Origin: DATCLS01 sp036563805 | Lineage (GTDB): Bacteria > Actinomycetota > Acidimicrobiia > Acidimicrobiales > VFJN01 | Reading direction: 5' to 3' | Assembly (NCBI GenBank): GCA_036563805.1 | Contig: DATCLS010000102.1 | Coordinates: 109,783 to 173,782 of the forward strand | DNA: 64,000 nucleotides | Part shown: one piece after another, positions 1-8,581 of the stretch | How the letters are laid out: every line of letters starts with the position of its first letter | Position numbering within the stretch: the stretch's first letter is position 1 | Translations under genes and position numbers: made by a program | Notes under the pieces: generated by a model | Told to the model about the DNA's origin: nothing | The model's database searches: none | The model's input: the letters and a program-made list of their open reading frames with translations, nothing else

Positions 1-23
1 CGGCCTGGCGGCGCGGCTCGGTT

Positions 24-56
24 GCCGGGCCGGGCCTCCGGTTCGGGCGGCCCGGC
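24..56. terminator. GC-rich hairpin downstream of the IclR gene
   Basis: Perfect 8-bp arms GCCGGGCC (24-31) and GGCCCGGC (49-56) enclose a 17-base loop, just beyond the stop of the leftward IclR gene. There is no U-run, so intrinsic termination is only a possibility. The rest of bases 1-72 shows nothing else recognisable. Confidence 0.3.
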
Positions 57-72
57 TTGAGCTCGCCGGCAG

Positions 73-948
73 CTACTCGGGTTCGGGTGGGCGGCCGCCG
101 ATCGCCTTGGTGACGGTGGCGGCCGCGTCGAGCAGGCGCTCCCCCAGCTCGGGCACCTGGTCGGCCGCGGTCTGGCCCGGCAGGTCGAACAGGGTGAGGG
201 CCAGCTCGACGTTGCCCTCGGGCCCGAACACCGGCGCCGCCACCATCGACAGCCGGTACGAGTGGGCCGGCTCGAGCTCGAGCAGCAGGTAGTCCTGCCG
301 CCCGAGCTCGCCCAGCACCTCGCCGATCGGGCGGTCGCCCTCGGCCAGGGCCCGCTCCAGCAGGACCCGGGCGTCGGCCTCCAGCGACACCGCGTAGCCC
401 CGGCGCCGGACGGCGGCCAGGGCCCGGCGGTAGCGCTCGAGGTCGTCCTCGCTGGCCTCGGGCCCCAGGCGGCGCAGCCACCGGTCGATCACCGCCGGCG
501 AGGCCCAGGCCAGGAACACGGTGCCGACCGGCGGGGTCAGGGGCACCCGCTGGCCCGGGTGGACGTGCACGCCGAGCGGGCGGGCCGCCCCGGCCACGGC
601 CAAGAGGACGATCTCGTCGCCCCGCACGGCGCTGGCCACGACCTGGACGTCGAGGTCGTCGGCCAGCCGGCGCATCTCGCCCCGGGCGTAGTCGACCAGC
701 TCGAGCTGCCGGGCCGCGGCGGCGCCGGCGACCGCCACCAGGCCGGGCCCCAGCGTGTACGTCTTGTCCAGCGGGTGCCGCAGCAGCCACGCCTTCTCGG
801 TCAGCGACGCCAGCAGCGCGTGGGCGGTCGCCTTGTTGAGGTCGAGCCGCCGGCACACCTCCGTGAGCGAGAACCCCCGCTCCGGGTGGGCGGCCAGCAG
901 CTCGATCACCGCCACCACGCGGTCCACCGACGGCGACGACCGGGACAT
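73..948 (-). CDS. IclR-family transcriptional regulator
   Basis: A 291-residue regulator of normal IclR length. The N-terminal winged helix-turn-helix covers about residues 5-65 (VDRVVAVIELLAAHPERGFS, then an LNKATAHALL recognition helix). The effector-binding domain follows at about 75-280, with the family-typical GTVFLAW segment. The ATG shares one base with the stop of the SGNH hydrolase upstream, so it is the last gene of a four-gene leftward operon. Close sequence similarity to the regulator at 36948-37856 shows the two are paralogues. It probably senses a metabolite of the SDR/monooxygenase pathway and may bind the tandem operator at 4036-4070. The effector is unknown. Confidence 0.9.
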   Translation of the reverse strand: MSRSSPSVDRVVAVIELLAAHPERGFSLTEVCRRLDLNKATAHALLASLTEKAWLLRHPLDKTYTLGPGLVAVAGAAAARQLELVDYARGEMRRLADDLDVQVVASAVRGDEIVLLAVAGAARPLGVHVHPGQRVPLTPPVGTVFLAWASPAVIDRWLRRLGPEASEDDLERYRRALAAVRRRGYAVSLEADARVLLERALAEGDRPIGEVLGELGRQDYLLLELEPAHSYRLSMVAAPVFGPEGNVELALTLFDLPGQTAADQVPELGERLLDAAATVTKAIGGRPPEPE

Positions 949-2009
949 CAGCCGGCTCCGGCCCCGCTCCCGTCGTCGGCGCCCGGGCCGGCCGCGCCCA
1001 CGGCCGTCGCCACCGCCCCGCCGAAGGCGGCGGCCAGCGCCGCGTGCCCCTCGTCGCCGGGGTGGATGCCGTCGGGCAGCTGGTCGGCCGTGAGCAGCGG
1101 CCCGCCCCGCACGAGCGTGAGCCGGGCGTCGCCGGCCGCCTGCCGGGCCTCGACCACCTCCTCGATGGCGGCGCGCAGGTCGACCAGCGTCGCTCCCAGC
1201 CGGTTGGGCGTCTCCTCGGCGTCGGGCCGCACCACCGGGCTGCCGACCACGATCGGCGTCTCGGGGTGTCCCTGGCGGAGGATGTCGAGGAAGGCGGCCA
1301 GGTTGGCCCGCATCTGGTCCACGCTGTGGGGGATGCGGGTCCAGCAGTTGGTGCCGTGGGTGACCGAGACGACGTCGGCCGGCAGGGCCGCCAGCTGCTC
1401 GGCCGAGGCGATCTCGCCCCGCGCCGAGCCGGCGTAGCCGAGGTTGACCACGTCGAGCCCCCACCGGCGGGCGGCGACGGCGGGCCACGCCCGCCCGGGG
1501 CCGCTGGCCACCCAGCCCTCGGCGATCGAGTCGCCGTAGCACAGCCACCGGGGGCCGGCCGGGGCCGCCTCCAGGGAGCCGTCGACGGCCCGCACGGCGT
1601 GGAGGCGGGGCCGCATGCCCTCGGGCACGTGGACGGTCACGGTGCCGGCGGTCGACCCGGGCAGCGCCAGGCGCACGGTCGACACCCCGTCGGCGAGCAC
1701 GGCCGGCTGCTCGTCCAGCAGGTCGTCCCCGCGCCAGGCGGTGAACGTCGTGCCCGCCCCCGCCCCCCGGTAGCCGAGGTCGTCGGTGGCGCAGGTGTAG
1801 TCGACCTCGACGGCCTCGGCGTCGCCCACCAGCTCGAGCCGGACCCCGACGGGGAGCAGCGCCGTGCCCCACGTGTCGGCGGGCAGGCGGGCGGCGTCGG
1901 CCGGATCGGCGCGGGGGTACGGCACCTCGTCCGTCCCCGGCCAGGCGGCGCCCCGCAGGGCCTTGGCGAGATCCACATCGGTGCCGCTGGTGCCGCTGGT
2001 GCTGCTCAC
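948..2009 (-). CDS. SGNH/GDSL-family hydrolase
   Basis: A 353-residue esterase or lipase-like hydrolase. Residues 1-150 form a probable beta-sandwich N-terminal domain and about 155-340 the SGNH catalytic domain. Block I is YGDSIAEGW with nucleophile Ser161, block II is NLGYAGSARGE, block III is THGTNCW with Asn221, and block V is DGIHPGDEGH with Asp313 and His316, so the catalytic set is complete. No signal peptide is visible, suggesting a cytoplasmic enzyme. The GTG start overlaps the stop of the SDR gene by 4 bp (GTGA). The substrate is unknown; an ester intermediate of the pathway handled by its operon partners is a guess. Confidence 0.85.
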   Translation of the reverse strand: MSSTSGTSGTDVDLAKALRGAAWPGTDEVPYPRADPADAARLPADTWGTALLPVGVRLELVGDAEAVEVDYTCATDDLGYRGAGAGTTFTAWRGDDLLDEQPAVLADGVSTVRLALPGSTAGTVTVHVPEGMRPRLHAVRAVDGSLEAAPAGPRWLCYGDSIAEGWVASGPGRAWPAVAARRWGLDVVNLGYAGSARGEIASAEQLAALPADVVSVTHGTNCWTRIPHSVDQMRANLAAFLDILRQGHPETPIVVGSPVVRPDAEETPNRLGATLVDLRAAIEEVVEARQAAGDARLTLVRGGPLLTADQLPDGIHPGDEGHAALAAAFGGAVATAVGAAGPGADDGSGAGAG

Positions 2010-2815
2010 GACGCCTCCTCCGGCAGCGGATAGGGGAACTTGGCGGCGACGCCGCCGTCGACCACGAGCGTCTGCCCGTTGACGTAGCCGGCCAGGTCAC
2101 TGGCCAGGAACAGCAGCGCGGCGGCGATGTCGGCCGGCAGCGCCACCCGGCGGAGCGGCGCGTTGTCGCTGTTCTGGCGGCGGCCCTCCTCGCCCAGGTA
2201 GGCGGACACCCGGGGCGTCCACACCACGCCGGGGGCGACGGCGTTGGCCCGGATCCCGAGCGGGCCCAGCTCCAGCGCGGCCGACCGCACCAGGCTCATG
2301 AGCCCGGCCTTGAAGGCGCCGTACGCCGCGTGCTGGGGCGCGCCGGTCAGCCCCGAGACCGAGGCGACGAACACCATGGCGCCGCCCGAGCCGGCGGCCA
2401 TCCGCCGGCCCAGCACCTGCATGGCCAGCCAGGCGTGGCGCAGGCAGATGTCGTGCTCCCACTCCCACAGCTCGTCGCTGGTGTGGAGCAGCGACGAGTA
2501 CTGCGCCATGCCGATGATGTCGACCAGGCCGTCGACCCGTCCGCCGAGGGCGGCCGCGGCGTCGTCGCCCAGGCGCTCCACCTCGGCCCGCTGGGTGGCG
2601 TCGCCAGCCCAGGCGGTGCCGCCGACCTCCTCGGCGATGTCGGCCGCCAGGTCGGGGTCCTTGTCCACCAGCACCAGGCGGGCGCCGGCTTGGGACAGGG
2701 CGTGGCTCGCCTGGCGGCCGATCCCCTGCCCGGCACCGATCACGACGAACCCCCGACCGTCGAGGCGGAGCAGCCCCGGGTAGTCGGGGACCGCCGTGTC
2801 GTCGGTGCGGGTCAC
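2006..2815 (-). CDS. Short-chain dehydrogenase/reductase
   Basis: A 269-residue classical SDR. The nucleotide-binding motif is GAGQGIG near residue 20, the acidic residue after beta 2 (LVLVDKD) favours NAD(H), the catalytic Ser lies in VASVSG, and the active-site pair is YGAFK. The C-terminal VNGQTLVVDGG is typical of FabG-like SDRs. The GTG start at 2815 overlaps the monooxygenase stop by 4 bp, which decides the start against a longer in-frame extension. It presumably oxidises or reduces an alcohol/ketone in the pathway encoded by this operon. Confidence 0.9.
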   Translation of the reverse strand: MTRTDDTAVPDYPGLLRLDGRGFVVIGAGQGIGRQASHALSQAGARLVLVDKDPDLAADIAEEVGGTAWAGDATQRAEVERLGDDAAAALGGRVDGLVDIIGMAQYSSLLHTSDELWEWEHDICLRHAWLAMQVLGRRMAAGSGGAMVFVASVSGLTGAPQHAAYGAFKAGLMSLVRSAALELGPLGIRANAVAPGVVWTPRVSAYLGEEGRRQNSDNAPLRRVALPADIAAALLFLASDLAGYVNGQTLVVDGGVAAKFPYPLPEEAS

Positions 2816-3999
2816 GACGACGCGCTCCCGGCGGGGCTGCCGGCCGCGCCGGTTGCGGCGCCGGCGGGCACCGTGCGGGCGCTGACCGCGACCTCGCGCT
2901 TGCGCAGCTCGGGGATGATCTCGGTGCCCAGCAGCTCGATCGTCTTCATGATCGACTCGTGGCTCAGGTAGCCGAACTGCACGTAGCACAGCAGCTGGTC
3001 GACGCCGAGCTCCTCGTAGCGCAGCATCTTGCGCAGGCACTCCTCGGGGTCGCCGACGATGATCATGTCGGCGTCCGCGAACTCGTGGGGGTCGAAGTCA
3101 CCCTGCATCTGGCGCTCCAGCAGTGGGAAGGCCGCCTGGGCCTCCTCCGGGGGCAGGTTGGGGAACTCCCACTCGATCGTGAACTCGGCCAGGTTCTTGT
3201 ACCACCACCACAGCGAGTCCCAGATCCCGTTGGCCTCACACTCGGCCATCGACTCGGCGCAGTGGACGAGCGTGTAGGCGGCGACCCGGTTGTTGACGAC
3301 GCGGGTGATGGGCTCGGGCTCGGCGATGGCCGCACGGTACTGCTCGATGGCTGACGCCATCGCCTCCAGCGGCTGCATGATCGAGAACGACAGCAGGCCG
3401 AGGCCGTAACGGCCGGCCAGCTCGGCGGAGCCGGCGCTGGTGGCAGCCATCCAGGCGGGCGGGTGGGGGTCCTGCACCGGCTTGGGCGTGACCATGCGCC
3501 GGGGGAAGTCGAGGTACTTGCCGTGGAACTCGAAGTACTCCGACTCCCACATGCTGACGATGGCCTCGATGGCCTCCTTGGCCTGGGCCCGGCTCTCCTC
3601 GCGGTCGACGCCGAACGCGGTCTGCTCCATCGGTGTGGAGCGGCCCGTGCCCCACTCGACCCGGCCGCCGGACAGGATGTCGGCCGTCGCCACCTTCTCG
3701 GCCACCCGCATCGGCGGGCCGAAGCCGTGGGGCACGAGCGTGACGCCGAAGCCGAGGCGGATCTGCTCGGTGATCTGCGACAGCGCGCCGATCAGCACCT
3801 CGGGGGCCGGGCAGTGCGACCGGCCCTCGCGGAAGTGGTGCTCGACGTGCCACGTCGTGTGGAAGCCGAGCTTGTCGGCCAGGCGGATCTGCTCCAGGGC
3901 CTCCCGGTAGGACTTCTGCTCGGCCCGGCGCTGGCCCCACGGGTGGGTGCCCTCCCACGGCTTGGGCACGTCGATCTCGTACAGCAGGTCGAGCTTCAC
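2812..3999 (-). CDS. LLM-class flavin-dependent oxidoreductase
   Basis: A 395-residue luciferase-like monooxygenase (TIM barrel using reduced flavin or F420). Family signs are the N-terminal strand KLDLLYEID, TTWHVEHHF near residue 40, the SGGRVEWGTGRS segment after ILSGG, and PPAWMAATSAGSAELAG in the second half. The chosen GTG at 3999 follows a strong Shine-Dalgarno (GGAGGAGGGGGAG). In-frame codons further upstream would add Arg/Ala-rich sequence and run through the operator. It is the first gene of the operon with SDR, SGNH hydrolase and IclR regulator. The substrate is not deducible. Confidence 0.88.
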   Translation of the reverse strand: MKLDLLYEIDVPKPWEGTHPWGQRRAEQKSYREALEQIRLADKLGFHTTWHVEHHFREGRSHCPAPEVLIGALSQITEQIRLGFGVTLVPHGFGPPMRVAEKVATADILSGGRVEWGTGRSTPMEQTAFGVDREESRAQAKEAIEAIVSMWESEYFEFHGKYLDFPRRMVTPKPVQDPHPPAWMAATSAGSAELAGRYGLGLLSFSIMQPLEAMASAIEQYRAAIAEPEPITRVVNNRVAAYTLVHCAESMAECEANGIWDSLWWWYKNLAEFTIEWEFPNLPPEEAQAAFPLLERQMQGDFDPHEFADADMIIVGDPEECLRKMLRYEELGVDQLLCYVQFGYLSHESIMKTIELLGTEIIPELRKREVAVSARTVPAGAATGAAGSPAGSASS

Positions 4000-4035
4000 C
4001 GGCTCCCCCTCCTCCGGTCGTGGTTCGCCGTCATG

Positions 4036-4070
4036 GTTCGAAATAGCGAACCTAGTTCTATATCTCGAAC
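4036..4070. promoter_or_regulatory. Tandem 16-bp operators before the monooxygenase operon
   Basis: Two similar palindromic sites lie head to tail: GTTCGAAATAGCGAAC (4036-4051) and GTTCTATATCTCGAAC (4055-4070), 19 bp apart centre to centre. The ends GTTC/GAAC are perfect in both. On the minus strand TATAGA, inside the second site, could be a -10 box. The IclR regulator closing the downstream operon is the obvious candidate ligand, by inference. Confidence 0.7.
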
Positions 4071-4403
4071 AGTGTCGTGCCTGGCGGGGCCGTGCGCAAG
4101 CTGTTCCGGCGACGGGCGCCGCACTCGCCCTCGGCCGGGCGCGGCGCCCCCGGTCGGCCACCTGAGCGGTGGCCTCGATCGTCAGCCCCCCGCCCCACGC
4201 GGCCGGCGAGCAGATCGGTGCGGGAGGCGGCCCGGCCGACGCCGCCCGGCGAGCCCGCGCTCCGCCGCCCGGCTTCGGCCGCTTGCGCCCAGGTCGGCGG
4301 CGAGTCGATGGGCCACGACGTCGGGGGTGAGCTCGGCGCGGGCCCGGTGGGTCGTCGACGATCGGCGCCCGGCCTCCCGGGCGCGGGCGGGGTGGGGCCG
4401 GCA

Positions 4404-4450
4404 GCCGATCGGCCTCGGGCCTGCCGCCGCAGGCCCGAGGCGCGATCGGC
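4404..4450. terminator. Very stable 21-bp-stem hairpin
   Basis: CCTCGGGCCTGC (4413-4424) pairs perfectly with 4429-4440 around a CGCC tetraloop. The stem continues with G4412-C4441, a bulged G4442, and GCCGATCG (4404-4411) pairing with 4443-4450. It lies 40 bp beyond the stop of the leftward protease gene. There is no T-run, so it may be a factor-assisted terminator or an RNA-stabilising element. Confidence 0.55.
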
Positions 4451-4490
4451 CGGGCCGCCGCATGGCGGTCGTGACGAGTGGAGCGAGGGG

Positions 4491-5288
4491 TCAGACGGTG
4501 CGGAGGGCGACCGGGAAGCCGTCGGCGGCGGCGTCGGCCAGCATCCCCTGGAGCGAGACACCGCCCTCGCCGGCGGTGATGACGGTCAGCGCGTCCTCGA
4601 CCGCCCCCACGCCCAGCGTGTTGACGATGCCGAGCGCCCGGTTGCCGTCGGTGATGTCGCCGACCGGGCCGCCGGAGTCGCCGGGCGTCACCGCCCCGAT
4701 CACGTAGTGCTGGGTGCCGTCGTTGTAGTTGAGCACGCCGACCCGGCTCTCCTGGGTGAGCGGCAGCAGATGGAACCCGAGCCCGTGGCCGGAGAACTGG
4801 ATCAGGTCCCCGGCGCCGGCCGACCCGGTGGTGGACACGCCGGTCGGGAACTCGGGGTGGCCCTTCATCGCCGGGCTCACCAGGCCGCGGTGCTCGGGCC
4901 GGACCTCGATGAACGCGTAGTCGAGGTCGTCGTCGACGTAGGCGACGTCGCCGAACGTGAGGATCGGGTCGCCGGAGGTGCCGGCGGCCAGCGCCACGTC
5001 CTGCCCCACGCCGCTCACGCAGTGGCCGGCCGTGCCGGCGAACACCCGACCGGCGTTGGGGCCGGTGCCGTCGTAGATCCAGTTCAGGGTGCAGTAGGAG
5101 CCGCCCATCGTGATCGACGCCCCCGGCTGGATCACCGCCTGCGGGGCCGCCTGCGCCGCCCGGCCCCCCGTGGCCTCCGCCACGCTCGCCTCCCGCGCCG
5201 CTCCGGCGGCGCCCGCCGCCCCGGCGTCGACCACCATCGTGGCGGCCGCGACCGCCGCCAACATCACCGCACCTCGCACCCGTCGCAC
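4491..5288 (-). CDS. Secreted trypsin-like (S1) serine protease
   Basis: A 265-residue extracellular protease. An N-terminal signal peptide (MRRVRGAVMLAAVAAATMVV...) is followed by an Ala-rich stretch. The catalytic triad is visible: His89 in AGTAGHC, Asp123 in DDDLDYAFI and Ser205 in TPGDSGGP. Cys66 and Cys90 probably form the S1 disulfide next to the active-site His. The chain is short, like actinobacterial chymotrypsin-fold enzymes (alpha-lytic/streptogrisin type). It lacks a long pro-domain; residues 30-58 could serve as a short propeptide. It stands alone, followed by a strong hairpin. Confidence 0.88.
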   Translation of the reverse strand: MRRVRGAVMLAAVAAATMVVDAGAAGAAGAAREASVAEATGGRAAQAAPQAVIQPGASITMGGSYCTLNWIYDGTGPNAGRVFAGTAGHCVSGVGQDVALAAGTSGDPILTFGDVAYVDDDLDYAFIEVRPEHRGLVSPAMKGHPEFPTGVSTTGSAGAGDLIQFSGHGLGFHLLPLTQESRVGVLNYNDGTQHYVIGAVTPGDSGGPVGDITDGNRALGIVNTLGVGAVEDALTVITAGEGGVSLQGMLADAAADGFPVALRTV

Positions 5289-5405
5289 CCGGCTCTCCCC
5301 CCTGGGCTCCGTTCAGTTAGGCGTCATGTTTGCGACTGCGACCGTAATCGATGTTCTTGGCGGTGTGTCCCCACTCTCAGAGATCCACCGCTCCCAGAGA
5401 CGCCT

Positions 5406-5795
5406 CTAGAGATCGGCGGTGGCGGCGGCCGCCACGACCGGGTCGTACCACTCGCGGGTGAGGCAGACCCGGCCGTCCCGGAACCGCCACAGGCCCACGT
5501 ACGTGTTCGCGTACGGACGCCCGGTCGGCACGACCCGGCCCTCGCTCGTGTACTCGGCCACCAGGTCGCCGCCGGCCAGCTCGTGGACCGCGGTGAGCGC
5601 CAGCTCGAACCGGAACACCTCGAACGCCCGGCGCAGGTACTCCTGCACCGCCGCCCGGCCCTCGACCCGTACGGGATCGGGCTTGGCGAACGGCAGCTCG
5701 AGCACGTGGTCGTCGGTGTACAGCTCGTCGAGGGCGGCCACGTCGGCGGCGCCCAGTGCCGCGAAGACGCGGCGCAGCACGTCGGTGTTGGTCAT
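5406..5795 (-). CDS. NTF2-like (SnoaL-type) protein
   Basis: A 129-residue cone-fold protein of the nuclear transport factor 2 superfamily, with the usual pattern: an N-terminal helix (MTNTDVLRRVFAALGAADVAALDELYTDD), the F/Y-A-x-P region before VEGRAAVQEYL, and LWRFRDGRVCLTREWYDP near the C-terminus. Such proteins act as small isomerases, hydrolases or ligand-binding domains. Start ATG at 5795 overlaps the stop of the membrane protein by 4 bp, so the two are co-transcribed. The substrate is unknown. Confidence 0.8.
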   Translation of the reverse strand: MTNTDVLRRVFAALGAADVAALDELYTDDHVLELPFAKPDPVRVEGRAAVQEYLRRAFEVFRFELALTAVHELAGGDLVAEYTSEGRVVPTGRPYANTYVGLWRFRDGRVCLTREWYDPVVAAAATADL

Positions 5796-7855
5796 GCCCC
5801 GGAGTCTTGCGGAGCGGTGAGGAACACGGCGGTCTCCAGCGGCAGCGCGCCCAGCCGCTGCATGTCGGCGACGGCTGCGTCCGGGACCCGGGGGTCGGCC
5901 GCGGCGGCCATGAGGTTCTCGTCGACCAGCGGCACGACGTCGCCAGCGCCCGCCGCCCGCAGCTGGCGGGCGATGTCGGCGCGCAGGCGCCGGGCCTCGG
6001 CCTCCTCGGCCGGGGTCGGAGCGGCGGCGGCCACCTCCACCGCCGCGGGGTCGGCCCGCCACAGAGCCAGCGCCGGCCCGGACACGATCGTGAGCTCGGC
6101 CGTCGCCTCGCCGGGCGTCAGGGTGCGGAACGGCCGGACGCCGACCCGGTGGCCCTCCCCCAGCCCGGCCCGGAACCCGTGCCGCTCCAGTGCGACCACC
6201 AGCCCGTAGCCGGTCGACCCTGGGACCCGGGGGTCGACCCAGTCGACGAGGTAACGGCCCTCGCCCGCCGCGTCGCGCCGCTCGAGGGCGGTGACGGCCT
6301 CGTCGGCCAGCTCCCCCATCACCCGGGAGGCCTCCGGCGTCGCCACCTCGCTGCCGGCGGCGTCGACCGTGGCGGCGGCTCCGGTCACGGCCAGGGCGGT
6401 GGCCAGCGCCGCGGCCGCCCACCGGGGCCGGCCGGGGGCCCGGGACCGGGCGGCGGACGGCAGCTCGGTGGCGGAGGCGCCGGAGGCCGCCGGCGGCTGA
6501 GCGGCGGACGGCAGCTCGGCGGCGGATTCGGCGGCCCGGCCCCGGACCGCCACGGCCACCGTCCACCCGATGGCCAGGAGCGCCAGCGCCGTGGTCCCCC
6601 ACCCCCACAGCACCAGGTAGTCCCAGAGCCGGCCGCTGATCCGGCTGACCGACACCAGCCCGCCGGCCAAGGCCACGCCGACGACGCCGTGCAGGCGGAC
6701 CAGCTCGGCGTGGCGGAACCGCCACGCGCCGACGGCGGCCGCCAGCCAGGCGGCCAGCACCGTCGCCCCGGGCACGACCGAGCCCGCGACCCCGATGCGG
6801 CCGGCGGCGAGGCGGATCGGGTCGAGCCGGACGAGCCAGGCCTCCAGCGCGGCCCCCGCCGCCACCCGGGCCTCGACCGGGTGGCGCAGGCTCTCGACCA
6901 CGATGGCGGCGTTGCCGGGGTGATCGGTCAGCTGCTCGACCAGCGGCGGCAGCCACAGCAGGGCCAGCAGCCCGGCGGCCCCGGCCGCCCACCGCCACCC
7001 GACGCCCCCGCCGGTCGCCCCACCGCCACCGGGGGCGTGGCGGGGCGAGCGGAGGCGGGCACGCACCGCCGGGAGGACGAGGGCGGCGAGCACGGCTCCG
7101 CCGACGGCGGCCACCAGCCCGGCGTAGGGCAGGTGGGTCTGGGCGCAGAAGCTGCCGGCGACGACCGCCACGGGCAGCGCCCACCGGTCGCCGCACAGCG
7201 CCGACCAGCCGGCCAGCAGGTACGCCGGCCACCACAGCACGGGCAGGTACGGGTTCCAGGGCAGGGTCAGCACCTCGACCCCGTAGCCGTGCACCAGCGC
7301 GGCGAGCATCAGGCCCACGGCCAGGACCAGCCCGGTCCCGCCCCGGCGGCGGGCCAGCGCCAGGGCCACGCCGGCAGCGACCACATGCAGCAGCGCCCCG
7401 GCCGCCTGCAGCGCCCACGGGTCGGCGCCCAGCAGCCGGTAGGTGGGGGCCATGGCCCAGAAGCTGAGCGGGCCCGGGTGGCTGCCCGCCTCCCCGAAGG
7501 CGTGGAAGCGCCCCGGGAGCCCGACCAGCGGCGGGCGCCGGCTGAACACGTCGCGCACCCGCAGCTCGGTCTGGGCATGGTCGAGCAGCGGGTGCCAGGC
7601 CGGGTGCCGCTGGGCGGCCAGCGCCACCACGACCGGCACGGCCACGGCGAGCGCCGCCGCCACCGCCGCCCACGCCGCCCGCGCCGCCGGCTCGGTCCGG
7701 ACCCCGCCTGCGGCCCCGAACGCGGCGGTGCCCCGGCCGTTGCTGCCGGCCGCGCCAGCCGGTCGAGCCAATCCGACCGCCCCGACCGTCCCGGGCGGCC
7801 CGACGGCCCCGCGCCGGCCGGCCCCGCCGGCGGATGTCGATCCGACGTGCCCCAC
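5792..7855 (-). CDS. GT-C-like multi-pass membrane protein
   Basis: A 687-residue integral membrane protein. A Gly/Ala-rich cytoplasmic N-terminus (about 1-55) precedes ten or more hydrophobic segments up to about residue 475, then a soluble C-terminal domain of about 200 residues. The first long extracytoplasmic loop (DHAQTELRVRDVFSRRPPLVG, then GSHPGPLSFW) resembles the acidic loop of GT-C glycosyltransferases that use polyprenyl-phosphate sugars. It could therefore transfer a sugar to a cell-envelope acceptor; this is inference from topology and the loop. A low-complexity Ala/Ser segment at about 455-500 separates membrane and soluble parts. It overlaps the NTF2-like gene. Confidence 0.65.
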   Translation of the reverse strand: MGHVGSTSAGGAGRRGAVGPPGTVGAVGLARPAGAAGSNGRGTAAFGAAGGVRTEPAARAAWAAVAAALAVAVPVVVALAAQRHPAWHPLLDHAQTELRVRDVFSRRPPLVGLPGRFHAFGEAGSHPGPLSFWAMAPTYRLLGADPWALQAAGALLHVVAAGVALALARRRGGTGLVLAVGLMLAALVHGYGVEVLTLPWNPYLPVLWWPAYLLAGWSALCGDRWALPVAVVAGSFCAQTHLPYAGLVAAVGGAVLAALVLPAVRARLRSPRHAPGGGGATGGGVGWRWAAGAAGLLALLWLPPLVEQLTDHPGNAAIVVESLRHPVEARVAAGAALEAWLVRLDPIRLAAGRIGVAGSVVPGATVLAAWLAAAVGAWRFRHAELVRLHGVVGVALAGGLVSVSRISGRLWDYLVLWGWGTTALALLAIGWTVAVAVRGRAAESAAELPSAAQPPAASGASATELPSAARSRAPGRPRWAAAALATALAVTGAAATVDAAGSEVATPEASRVMGELADEAVTALERRDAAGEGRYLVDWVDPRVPGSTGYGLVVALERHGFRAGLGEGHRVGVRPFRTLTPGEATAELTIVSGPALALWRADPAAVEVAAAAPTPAEEAEARRLRADIARQLRAAGAGDVVPLVDENLMAAAADPRVPDAAVADMQRLGALPLETAVFLTAPQDSGA

Positions 7856-7910
7856 GTTCCCCAGACCTCGCCGCGCACCCTAGTGGCTGCCGGCCCGCGA
7901 CGATGGGGGT

Positions 7911-8534
7911 GTGCCTGCCCCGAACCGGGTGACGCCGTTCGGCGAGATCGTCGCCCTCGACCAGCGGGGATCGTTCATGGGCAACCGCGGCTGCATCCAC
8001 CGCGCGCCCTACGAGATCGCCCGGCCCTGGCAGGTCCGGCGGTGGATCACCTGCCGGCTGTCGTACAAGGACTGGGTGGCGCCCCGGTGGGAGCCCAACC
8101 GGTGGACGGCCCTGTTCTTCTGGGACGAGGCGGTCGCCCTGGCCGCCGGCCACCGCCCGTGCGCCCTGTGCCGCCGGCCCGACTACGAGGTCTGGCTGGC
8201 GGCGTGGCGGACCGCGTTCGGCACCTCCTCCTCAGCGGACGCCATGGACCGCCGGCTGCACACCGACCGACTCGTCGGGCGCACCCAGCGGCGGCACGCC
8301 CGCCCCTGGGCCGACGTGCCGCCCGGCGCCTTCGTCGCCGTCGGCGACGCCGACACCGCGGCGCTCGTCCTCCGCGACCGCCTGGTCCCCTGGTCGCCGG
8401 CCGGCTACGGACCCCCGCTCGACCGCCCGGCCCGCGGCGACGCCACCGTCCTCACGCCCCGGGCCACGGTCGAGGTCCTGCGCGCCGGCTACCGCCCCGC
8501 GCTCCACCCCACCGCCGGGGCCGACGGGTCCTAG
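7911..8534 (+). CDS. Conserved protein with HRPCALCRR motif, function unknown
   Basis: A 207-residue soluble protein beginning at GTG 7911, divergent from the membrane-protein operon. Features are MGNRGCIH near residue 25, RRWITCR, a block WTALFFWDEAVALAAGHRPCALCRRPDY at about 65-92 with CxxC, and a basic centre (RTQRRHARPW). I recall similar uncharacterised proteins in actinobacteria with the same block, but no function. The HRPC..CRR motif recalls Cys/His metal sites such as that of the Ada N-terminal domain, so metal or nucleic-acid binding is possible. Confidence 0.75.
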   Translation: MPAPNRVTPFGEIVALDQRGSFMGNRGCIHRAPYEIARPWQVRRWITCRLSYKDWVAPRWEPNRWTALFFWDEAVALAAGHRPCALCRRPDYEVWLAAWRTAFGTSSSADAMDRRLHTDRLVGRTQRRHARPWADVPPGAFVAVGDADTAALVLRDRLVPWSPAGYGPPLDRPARGDATVLTPRATVEVLRAGYRPALHPTAGADGS

Positions 8535-8581
8535 GGGCCGCCGGGCGACCGACAGGCGCCACGGCCGACGCCGCCCGACCC

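Larger units (their letters stand above)
4000..4490. other. 491-bp intergenic region
   Basis: No gene is supported here. Bases 4000-4090 hold the promoter and tandem operator of the leftward operon and have an AT-rich core. Bases 4091-4403 are featureless high-GC sequence; the open frames through it are only Arg/Pro/Ala-rich. Bases 4404-4450 form a long hairpin, described separately. Confidence 0.7.

Noticed and set aside
4091..4403. Leftward ORF of about 167 codons between protease and monooxygenase operon
   Set aside because: Composition is Arg/Pro/Ser/Ala noise, it would run through the operator and the hairpin, and no family motif is present.
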